DNA of 8,443 nucleotides from contig JBKPDV010000062.1 of assembly GCA_046728075.1 (NCBI GenBank), forward strand, positions 1 through 8,443. The letters are read 5' to 3'. The translations under genes and the position numbers were made by a program. Each line of letters starts with the position of its first letter. The stretch's first letter is position 1. The stretch comes from JBKPDV01 sp046728075 (GTDB taxonomy: Bacteria > Acidobacteriota > Thermoanaerobaculia > UBA5066 > Gp7-AA6). Of the stretch, positions 1-4,462 are shown piece by piece. Under the pieces are notes generated by a model. It searched no databases and was not told the DNA's origin. It worked only from the letters and a program-made list of their open reading frames with translations.

Positions 1-198
1 GCGCAGGAGATGAACTCCCAGCCGATGGCGGGGAAGGGATCCCGAGACATACACGATCTGCCCGTCCCGCCAGTCCAGAACTCGACGGTCTCGTGCCTGC
101 CAGAGGGTGAGTCGCCCGGAGCGGCGATTCAGCTCCATCCACTGCAGGAGGTCCGCGAATCCGAAGACCTCCAGCCTGCCGCGCAAACGTTCGGTCAC
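1..198 (-). CDS. DUF4388-domain protein, N-terminal part (runs off left edge)
   Basis: This is the 5' end of a minus-strand gene; 66 codons are present, starting from a GTG at 198. The translation contains LEVFGFADLLQWMELNRRSG, then RLTLW, then GQIVYVSGS and LGVHLL. That order (a GF-x-DLLQ segment, a 'not much but R-SG-x-L' turn, a strand, 'G-x-I-V', and 'LG-x-x-LL') is typical of DUF4388, a small domain found at the N-terminus of PatA-like and gliding/signalling proteins in Myxococcota, Acidobacteriota and cyanobacteria. Its biochemical role is not established, and what lies C-terminal to it is outside the window. The reading frame stays open upstream of the GTG but shows no other good start, and I see no clear Shine-Dalgarno. 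A TACAAT on the same strand lies 22 bp upstream. The gene is divergent from the mutase gene, with 50 bp between the two starts. Confidence 0.5.
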   Translation of the reverse strand, partial: MTERLRGRLEVFGFADLLQWMELNRRSGRLTLWQARDRRVLDWRDGQIVYVSGSLPRHRLGVHLLR

Positions 199-220
199 AG
201 AAGTCGAATCCGAATCGGTG

Positions 221-226
221 ATTGTA
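221..226 (-). promoter_or_regulatory. possible -10 element for the DUF4388 gene
   Basis: The minus strand reads TACAAT here, one base from the sigma70 consensus TATAAT. Transcription would begin at about position 214, giving a leader of roughly 15 nt before the GTG at 198. No good TTGACA-like element sits 16-18 bp upstream; TTGCAC occurs but is about 22 bp away. Its position inside a 50-bp divergent gap in GC-rich DNA makes it plausible, but a chance match is quite possible. Confidence 0.25.
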
Positions 227-248
227 GCAGGGCGTTGCCCAGGAGCCT

Positions 249-1877
249 GTGCAAGAATCCCCGGATGGAACGCCCTTGAAGGAAGAGAAAACGAAGGAAG
301 CGCCCTCCTCCGCCCGGCAAAACGACCGAAAGCCGCCCCCGCGAGCGGAAACGGACTCCGGTATCCCGATCGCCCCCTATTACGGCGAGCCGCCCCCGGG
401 GAGCTTTCCGTTCACGCGGGGCATCACGGAAGAGATGTATCGCGCCCGCTTCTGGACGATGCGCCAATACGCTGGATTCGGCTCGGCGCGCGACTCCAAC
501 GCGCGTTATCGGTACCTCCTTTCGCAGGGCCAGACGGGCCTCTCCGTCGCCTTCGACCTTCCGACCCAGATGGGCTACGACTCGGACGCCTCGCTCGCCA
601 GGGGAGAGGTGGGCCGGGCGGGTGTTCCGATTGCGACGATGGAGGACATGCGGATTCTGACGGAAGGGTTGCCCCTCGATCGGGTCTCCATCTCGATGAC
701 CATCAATGCGACCGCCTCGATCCTTCTCGGACTGCTTCTGGCCGTGGCGCGCGAGCGTGGTGTCGCCTGGGAAAGCCTCTCGGGGACTGTTCAAAACGAC
801 ATCCTCAAGGAGTACGTGGCGCGCGGAACTTACATCTTTCCCCCGCGAGCCTCGCTGAAACTGACGACCGACATTTTCGAGTTCTGCGGGCAAGAGGTTC
901 CCCGGTGGAACACGATTTCGATTTCCGGTTACCACATCCGCGAGGCCGGCTCGACCGCCGTCCAGGAGCTCGCACTGACGCTCTCTCACGCGATCGCCTA
1001 CGTGGAGGCGGCCCTCCAGCGCGGACTCGCGATCGACGACTTCGCTCCCCGCCTCTCCTTTTTCTTCAATGCGCATTCGAACTTCTTCGAGGAAATCGCG
1101 AAGTTCCGCGCGGCGCGGACGCTCTGGGCCGAAATCGTGCGCGACCGGTTCGGCGCGAAGGACCCACGCTCCTGGCGCCTGCGCTTTCACACCCAGACCG
1201 CTGGCTCGACATTGACCGCCCAGCAGTCCGACGTCAACATCGTTCGAGTCGCGCTTCAGGCGCTGTCAGCTGTGTTGGGGGGAACACAGTCCCTGCACAC
1301 CAACGCCTTCGACGAGGCTCTGGCGCTTCCGACCGAGGCCTCGGCACGCCTGGCGCTTCGGACCCAGCAGGTCATCGCTCAGGAAACAGGCGTGGCGGAC
1401 GTCGCCGACCCGCTCGGGGGGTCGGGCCTGGTGGAGGCCTGGACGGAAGAGGTTGCCGACCGTGCGCGCGCTCTCATCCGAAGAATCGACGAAAAAGGAG
1501 GAGCCGTCGCCGCGATTGAAACCGGGTTCGAAGCCCGGGAGATCGAAGAAGCCGCCTACGTCGCCCAGAAGGAAATCGAGGGAGGCCGCCGGATCGTCGT
1601 GGGCGTCAACGCGTTTCGCGAAGAGAAAGACGCTCCGCCGCCGGTCCTGGAGATCGATCCGGCGCTCGAGCAGGAGCAGATCGAGAGATTGAAGGCCTTT
1701 CGGGCGGCTCGCGACCCTGTCGTCGCCGCGCAGGCCCTGGAAAAGCTTCAGCGGGACGCGAAAGAAGATCGCAACCTGATGCCCTCGATCCTCGCGGCGG
1801 TCCAAGCCCGAGCAACCCTCGGAGAGGTCGTTTCATCCCTGAAGGGAGTCTTCGGCGAGCACCGCCCGGGTGGTTAA
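249..1877 (+). CDS. mcmA: methylmalonyl-CoA mutase, large (catalytic) chain without B12 domain
   Basis: This 542-aa protein is the TIM-barrel catalytic chain of an acyl-CoA mutase, which with adenosylcobalamin interconverts methylmalonyl-CoA and succinyl-CoA in the cytoplasm (propionyl-CoA and branched-chain breakdown). FPFTRG (53-58), the acyl-CoA stretch RQYAGFGSA (72-80), GLSVAFDLPTQMGYDSD (97-113), QNDILKEYVARGTYIFPP (182-199) and SISGYHIREAG (224-234) are all family hallmarks. Tyr74 in RQYAGF and Arg192 in ARGTYIFPP correspond to the residues that bind the methylmalonyl carboxylate; isobutyryl-CoA mutases carry Phe and Gln there, so methylmalonyl-CoA is the expected substrate. His229 is the conserved active-site His. 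The chain ends at LGEVVSSLKGVFGEHRPGG, the normal end of split-type large chains, with no DxHxxG cobalamin domain, so a separate B12-binding subunit is needed and is not adjacent. The GTG start at 249 has AGGAG at 241-245; a TTG at 276 is an alternative. The first ~40 residues are polar and poorly conserved. Symbols for this subunit vary (mutB, mcmA1). Confidence 0.96.
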   Translation: MQESPDGTPLKEEKTKEAPSSARQNDRKPPPRAETDSGIPIAPYYGEPPPGSFPFTRGITEEMYRARFWTMRQYAGFGSARDSNARYRYLLSQGQTGLSVAFDLPTQMGYDSDASLARGEVGRAGVPIATMEDMRILTEGLPLDRVSISMTINATASILLGLLLAVARERGVAWESLSGTVQNDILKEYVARGTYIFPPRASLKLTTDIFEFCGQEVPRWNTISISGYHIREAGSTAVQELALTLSHAIAYVEAALQRGLAIDDFAPRLSFFFNAHSNFFEEIAKFRAARTLWAEIVRDRFGAKDPRSWRLRFHTQTAGSTLTAQQSDVNIVRVALQALSAVLGGTQSLHTNAFDEALALPTEASARLALRTQQVIAQETGVADVADPLGGSGLVEAWTEEVADRARALIRRIDEKGGAVAAIETGFEAREIEEAAYVAQKEIEGGRRIVVGVNAFREEKDAPPPVLEIDPALEQEQIERLKAFRAARDPVVAAQALEKLQRDAKEDRNLMPSILAAVQARATLGEVVSSLKGVFGEHRPGG

Positions 1878-1905
1878 CCGTCGCTCCGCGCTGCGCCCGT
1901 GACCT

Positions 1906-1946
1906 GCGCCCTTTGGGCGCACCGGCGATCGGCTCGCCCAAAGGGG
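1906..1946 (+). terminator. GC-rich stem-loop downstream of the mutase gene
   Basis: CCCTTTGGGCG (1909-1919) is followed 15 nt later by its exact reverse complement CGCCCAAAGGG (1935-1945), an 11-bp perfect stem 31 nt after the mutase stop codon. The left arm is itself a small palindrome (GCGCCC-TTT-GGGCGC, 1906-1920), so two alternative hairpins are possible. There is no T-tract, so it may stop polymerase weakly, protect the 3' end of the mRNA, or act with Rho. Confidence 0.5.
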
Positions 1947-2165
1947 CTCGACCGCTCGCCTGGTCCCGGGCGCATCGCTCCGCTCCCGCGGCGCGCGCCT
2001 CCTCCCTCGGTGACTTCGGGAGACTACGCGCGCCCCGAGCGGATTGTGCCCGAGTCCTCGCAGCGAGAGGCTCTCGGCTTTGACTCTCCCAGCCGCAGGG
2101 CGGGATCTACTCCGCGGTTAGGAGGGAAAGAAGTTTCGATGAACGCCTCGGCTGCGGAGCGTTAA

Positions 2166-2276
2166 GTGCTGGAGGTCGAAGCGCTTGGCCGTGTGGAAAA
2201 GTCTTTTGCCTGCGCCGCCGGTTTCCGTCGGGAGAGCGAAATTCTGGCGCAATTCTCTAATTGTTTGATGGACTGA
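2166..2276 (+). CDS. possible small ORF, 36 codons, unknown
   Basis: A GTG at 2166 opens a 36-codon frame ending at TGA 2274-2276. GGAG at 2156-2159 lies 6 nt upstream, a good ribosome-binding-site spacing. It directly abuts an 8-codon ATG frame (2139-2165, MNASAAER, stop TAA) in the same phase that has AGGAGG further upstream. The peptide begins VLEVEALGRVEKSF and has two cysteines but no motif, signal peptide or membrane segment that I recognise. The main reasons to record it are the unusually long gap it sits in and a plus-strand terminator-like hairpin ~95 bp downstream. It is more likely non-coding than coding. Confidence 0.12.
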   Translation: MLEVEALGRVEKSFACAAGFRRESEILAQFSNCLMD

Positions 2277-2368
2277 GCGTTATTGTTTCGCACAACAGTC
2301 GGTGCAAACCGGACGGCGACCCCGCACTTTGGCCGTTTTTCGACTCTTTCCACAGGCATTTCGACAGG
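2192..2368. promoter_or_regulatory. DnaA-box-like motifs in inverted and tandem arrangement
   Basis: TGTGGAAAA at 2192-2200 is, on the minus strand, TTTTCCACA, a full match to the relaxed DnaA consensus TTWTNCACA. On the plus strand CTTTCCACA (2346-2354) has one mismatch, and TTTCCACAGG (2347-2356) recurs 12 bp later as TTTCGACAGG (2359-2368). TTTCGCACA at 2286-2294 is a weaker relative. The outer two sites form an imperfect inverted repeat (GTGTGGAAAAGTC against GACTCTTTCCACAG) around an AT-richer core. This could be a DnaA-binding region or coincidence. No dnaA, dnaN, rpmH or parAB gene is in the window to support an origin. Confidence 0.25.
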
Positions 2369-2399
2369 GTTTTCCTCCGCCGCTTCGGAAAACTTTTTT
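2369..2399 (+). terminator. intrinsic-terminator-like hairpin with T-tract
   Basis: GTTTTCC (2369-2375) pairs exactly with GGAAAAC (2387-2393) across an 11-nt loop and is followed at once by six Ts (2394-2399), so it is oriented for a plus-strand transcript. The stem is AT-rich and only 7 bp, so moderate strength at best. It lies nearly 500 bp beyond the mutase stop and just before the convergent tdk end, so it could end mutase read-through, block polymerase from entering tdk, or end an unannotated plus-strand RNA. Confidence 0.45.
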
Positions 2400-2453
2400 C
2401 AGTGGCCCGGAGTGTCGAGAGTTTGAAGATCGGAAGCGCCGAAAAAAGGCGTT

Positions 2454-3020
2454 CTACCTCTTTTCCGGGGGCTCGAAACAGCGGCGGCAGCGCGCTTCGT
2501 ATACTCCCTGCGCCCCAACCACGACCAGCTCGTCGCTTTCCACTAGGCGCTGGGTGTTGTTGGCGGGAGAGCCGCACCGAACGCAAATCGCCAGCGTCTT
2601 GGTCACGTCCTCCGCGACCGCCATCAACCGAGGAATCGGTCCAAAGGGATCTCCCCGGAAATCCTTGTCGAGGCCGGCGACGAGGACGCGCTTGCCCTGG
2701 TCCGCCAGCTGCTGGCAGGCCTGGATAATCCCCTCGTCGAAGAATTGGGCCTCATCGATGCCGATGACCTCGGTTCGGTGATCGAGCTTCTCCAAAAGCT
2801 CGCGGCTGTCGGCCACGGAGACAGAAGGCAGGCGCATCTCGCTGTGGGAAACAATCTCCGCGTCGGAGAAACGGGAATCGAGAATGGGCTTAAAGATCTG
2901 CACTCGCTGCTTGGCGATGATGGCGCGCCGGAGCCGCCGGATGAGCTCCTCGCTCTTGCCGGAGAACATGCTTCCGCAGATCACCTCGATCCAGCCGAGG
3001 TGGGTATTGACCAGAGCCAT
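2454..3020 (-). CDS. tdk: thymidine kinase (type II, zinc-binding)
   Basis: This 188-aa cytosolic enzyme phosphorylates thymidine (and deoxyuridine) with ATP in pyrimidine salvage. It shows the whole type II signature: P-loop GSMFSGKS (16-23), DEAQFF (89-94) with the catalytic base Glu90, the mobile-loop sequence GLDKDFRGDPFGPI (116-129), and two Cys pairs, Cys146/Cys149 and Cys178/Cys181, forming the structural zinc site. The C-terminal VVVGAQGVYEARCRRC matches the thymidine-binding lasso, including the usual Tyr. The length is normal and nothing is missing. The ATG at 3020 is chosen because the family's conserved HLGWIEVICGSMFSGK begins only a few residues in. No Shine-Dalgarno is visible before it; a TAATAT lies on the minus strand ~10 bp upstream, so a near-leaderless message is conceivable. 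It follows the deoxyribosyltransferase-like gene by 100 bp on the same strand and is probably the last gene of the nth operon. Confidence 0.97.
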   Translation of the reverse strand: MALVNTHLGWIEVICGSMFSGKSEELIRRLRRAIIAKQRVQIFKPILDSRFSDAEIVSHSEMRLPSVSVADSRELLEKLDHRTEVIGIDEAQFFDEGIIQACQQLADQGKRVLVAGLDKDFRGDPFGPIPRLMAVAEDVTKTLAICVRCGSPANNTQRLVESDELVVVGAQGVYEARCRRCFEPPEKR

Positions 3021-3050
3021 GGGGGGCGGATATTACCTTGAGAGAGACAG

Positions 3051-3130
3051 GACGGGGGGACGGGGCGACGGCGGATGCCTAGCCGTCCCTCTCTTATCTC
3101 CCAGTCTCCCAGTCCCCCCGTCACCCCGTC
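3051..3130. repeat. octamer tandem repeats arranged as an inverted pair
   Basis: The right arm (3097-3128) is four 8-bp units: TCTCCCAG, TCTCCCAG, TCCCCCCG, TCACCCCG. The left arm (3053 onward) reads CGGGGGGA, CGGGGCGA, CGGCGGA, the same family of octamers in the opposite orientation. GACGGGGCGACGG (3059-3071) and CCGTCACCCCGTC (3118-3130) pair with a single mismatch across a 46-nt loop, and the loop holds further pairing (GAGAGAGA/CTCTCT). The right arm runs over the stop codon (3121-3123) of the upstream gene and supplies its last residues. The element could fold in the mRNA between the deoxyribosyltransferase-like gene and tdk and influence tdk expression. Confidence 0.65.
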
Positions 3131-3615
3131 GGTAGCTTCTGTGATTGTCCGTACTTATCCAGGAGGAACGTTCGAAGATCCTCGAAATCCTTGAATACTT
3201 CCGTGGCCGCCGCGAGGATCCATCCGGAGGCGGCGTCGCGCGGCATGCCGAGGACGACGTAGACCGGCTTGCCGAGGCGGTAAGCGAGCGTGATCTCGGC
3301 GGCCGTGCCTCCGCCCCGCCCGGACGAGTCGTCCCAGAAGGCCACGACGTAATCCGTCCGCTCCTGGATGCGGTTCAGATCCCAGGCGATGATCTTGCGG
3401 ACAACCTCTCGAAACCGGGTTGGATCCTCGATTTTCCAGCGCCGAAACCCCGCGAGCTCTTCGTCGGTCAGATCCTTCTTTTCGTCCGCGGCCGGGTCGT
3501 AAGCCTCATGACCCAGTTCCTCTTCGAGAAAGGAAGCCAGCTGCCGGCGCCAGCCGGTCCCTCCGTCGAACGCGTGCTCGATCGCGCCTGAGAGGTAGAC
3601 CCGAGGGGTCGTCAT
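3121..3615 (-). CDS. nucleoside 2-deoxyribosyltransferase-like protein
   Basis: This 164-aa protein resembles the nucleoside 2-deoxyribosyltransferase superfamily, enzymes that move deoxyribose between bases or hydrolyse (deoxy)nucleosides or nucleotides. VYLSGAIE (6-13) is the first strand and phosphate/ribose loop; YDPAADEKK (39-47) follows; DYVVAFWDD (88-96) is the central strand; GGGTAAEITLAYRLGKPVYVVLG (positions 101-123) is the helix that carries the family's catalytic glutamate, here Glu107, plus the usual 'GKPVY' strand. The exact substrate cannot be read off. I chose the ATG at 3615 because GGAGGAAGG lies upstream of it and the protein begins at once with the conserved strand. The frame does extend to 3681, but that extension would translate a heptamer repeat and has no conserved sequence. 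The gene lies 88 bp after nth and 100 bp before tdk on the same strand, which fits a role in deoxynucleotide metabolism. The final residues (KLPTG) fall within the octamer repeat, so its C-terminus may have been altered by repeat drift. Confidence 0.8.
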   Translation of the reverse strand: MTTPRVYLSGAIEHAFDGGTGWRRQLASFLEEELGHEAYDPAADEKKDLTDEELAGFRRWKIEDPTRFREVVRKIIAWDLNRIQERTDYVVAFWDDSSGRGGGTAAEITLAYRLGKPVYVVLGMPRDAASGWILAAATEVFKDFEDLRTFLLDKYGQSQKLPTG

Positions 3616-3634
3616 GGCGCTCGCCTTCCTCCGA

Positions 3635-3666
3635 CTGAGGACCGAGGACCGAGGACTGAGGACTCC
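3635..3666. repeat. heptanucleotide tandem repeat (CYGAGGA), 4+ copies
   Basis: Four consecutive units CTGAGGA, CCGAGGA, CCGAGGA, CTGAGGA (3635-3662) are followed by a partial unit CTCC. They sit in the 88-bp gap between nth and the deoxyribosyltransferase-like gene, just upstream of the latter's ribosome-binding site. Repeats of this length and kind resemble the short tandemly repeated repetitive sequences known from cyanobacteria; copy number tends to vary by replication slippage. It argues against the longer start for the downstream gene. Confidence 0.75.
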
Positions 3667-3703
3667 AGCGGCGCCGGCCAAGATGCATCTCGCATATACA
3701 TCC

Positions 3704-4399
3704 TCAGCCTTCCGCCGTCAGCCGGACCCCCACCTTCGGGCAGAGATCGTTGACGGGACACTCGGAGCAACGAGGCTTCCGGGCCTGGCAGATCCTGCGG
3801 CCGTGGAAAATCAGACGGTGGGCGGCCAACGTGCGCTGCCCCTTCGGCACCAGCGCGATCAAGTCCTGCTCGATCTTGACGGGGTCGGTCTGCCGGGTCA
3901 GGCCCATCCGCGAGGCCAGGCGAGCGACGTGGGTGTCCACGACGAACCCTTCGTCGATTCCGAAGGCGTTTCCCAGAACAACGTTGGCGGTCTTGCGCCC
4001 GACTCCGGGAAGCCGGACCAGCTCTTCCATGCTGGCAGGCACCTTGCCGCCGTGCTCGGCTGCAATCGCGGCCCCCGCGCGGCGCAGGCTCTTTGCCTTG
4101 GAGTTGAAGAAGCCCGTCGATTGGATCGCGCGCTCGAGCTCTCCCGCCGGCGCGCGAGCGTAGTCGGCGGCCGTGCGGTATTTGCGAAAGAGATTCGGCG
4201 TCACCATGTTGACGCGGATGTCGGTGGTTTGCGCCGAAAGGATCGTCGCGACCAGGAGCTCCAGGGGGTTCCCGTGGTTCAGCGCGGTCTTCGCGTCGGG
4301 GTAGGCCTTCCCGAGCCGACGCAGAATCTTTTTCGCCCTTCGTTTCTTTTCTTCGAGCGTCTCTCGGGGGCTCGACTTTTTTATCCGAATCGACTTCAC
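3704..4399 (-). CDS. nth: endonuclease III (DNA glycosylase/AP lyase)
   Basis: This 231-aa base-excision-repair enzyme removes oxidised pyrimidines such as thymine glycol and cleaves the resulting abasic site. LLVATILSAQTTD (48-60) is the DNA-contacting helix region; the helix-hairpin-helix is LPGVGRKTANVVL (130-142) with the Schiff-base Lys136; VDTHV (154-158) holds the catalytic Asp155; Cys204, Cys211, Cys214 and Cys220 make the CX6CX2CX5C [4Fe-4S] loop. All catalytic and cluster residues are present and the length is normal. The N-terminus is strongly basic (KKSSPRETLEEKKRRAKK). The start is the GTG at 4399: an in-frame TAG (4412-4414) lies 12 nt upstream and rules out anything longer. Its own ribosome-binding site is poor; AAGGAGG is about 20 nt upstream, inside a mini-ORF that ends at that TAG. 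It is divergent from the nucleotidase gene (63 bp apart) and heads the nth / deoxyribosyltransferase-like / tdk series. Confidence 0.96.
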   Translation of the reverse strand: MKSIRIKKSSPRETLEEKKRRAKKILRRLGKAYPDAKTALNHGNPLELLVATILSAQTTDIRVNMVTPNLFRKYRTAADYARAPAGELERAIQSTGFFNSKAKSLRRAGAAIAAEHGGKVPASMEELVRLPGVGRKTANVVLGNAFGIDEGFVVDTHVARLASRMGLTRQTDPVKIEQDLIALVPKGQRTLAAHRLIFHGRRICQARKPRCSECPVNDLCPKVGVRLTAEG

Positions 4400-4411
4400 G
4401 GTGCGTCGATT

Positions 4412-4444
4412 CTAGTCGTCCTCCTTGCACAATTTCCGTTGCAT
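4412..4444 (-). CDS. possible 10-codon leader ORF upstream of nth
   Basis: An ATG at 4444 is preceded by GAGGAG with a 6-nt spacer, a better ribosome-binding site than that of nth itself. It reads MQRKLCKEDD and stops at TAG (4414-4412), in the same phase as nth and 12 nt before the nth GTG. Its last codons contain AAGGAGG. It may be a leader peptide giving translational coupling to nth, or the relic of an older nth N-terminus cut by an amber codon. No homology can be judged at this length. Confidence 0.25.
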   Translation of the reverse strand: MQRKLCKEDD

Positions 4445-4462
4445 TGACCGCTCCTCGCAGGC

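Larger units (their letters stand above)
1947..2453. other. long convergent intergenic region, no recognised gene
   Basis: About 500 bp separate the mutase stem-loop from the tdk stop codon. The part up to ~2110 is very GC-rich and low in complexity, with runs of CGCTCCG-like sequence. From ~2190 the DNA becomes noticeably richer in A and T, including an inverted repeat CAATT-CTCT-AATTG (2250-2263). Reading frames crossing the region give translations with no recognisable motif and run through hairpins into the back of tdk. I see no tRNA, rRNA or CRISPR pattern and no transposase remnant. The separately listed motifs (DnaA-box-like sites, a mini-ORF, a plus-strand hairpin with a T-tract) are what can be made out. 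Confidence 0.6.

Noticed and set aside
107..1519. A 470-codon plus-strand frame and a 331-codon minus-strand frame (195-1190) across the mutase gene
   Set aside because: Both are shadows: translations are rich in Arg, Gly and Pro with no motif, while the overlapping frame is an unmistakable mutase.
1899..2165. An 88-codon plus-strand frame after the mutase gene
   Set aside because: It translates a GC-rich, low-complexity stretch including the terminator-like stem-loop, is dominated by Arg, Pro and Ser, and has no ribosome-binding site at its start.
2429..2440. AGATCGGAAG-like string resembling the start of a sequencing adapter
   Set aside because: Only about ten bases match and the sequence then diverges, with normal genomic DNA on both sides; chance match.
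2441..2455. CGCC-GAAAAAA-GGCG hairpin just after the tdk stop as a tdk terminator
   Set aside because: Only 4 bp of stem and no T-tract following it on the minus strand; the A/T run is in the loop, so it is not a convincing intrinsic terminator.
3616..3681. A longer N-terminus (22 more residues) for the deoxyribosyltransferase-like protein
   Set aside because: It would translate the CYGAGGA repeat, lacks conservation cues, and a good Shine-Dalgarno precedes the internal ATG at 3615.
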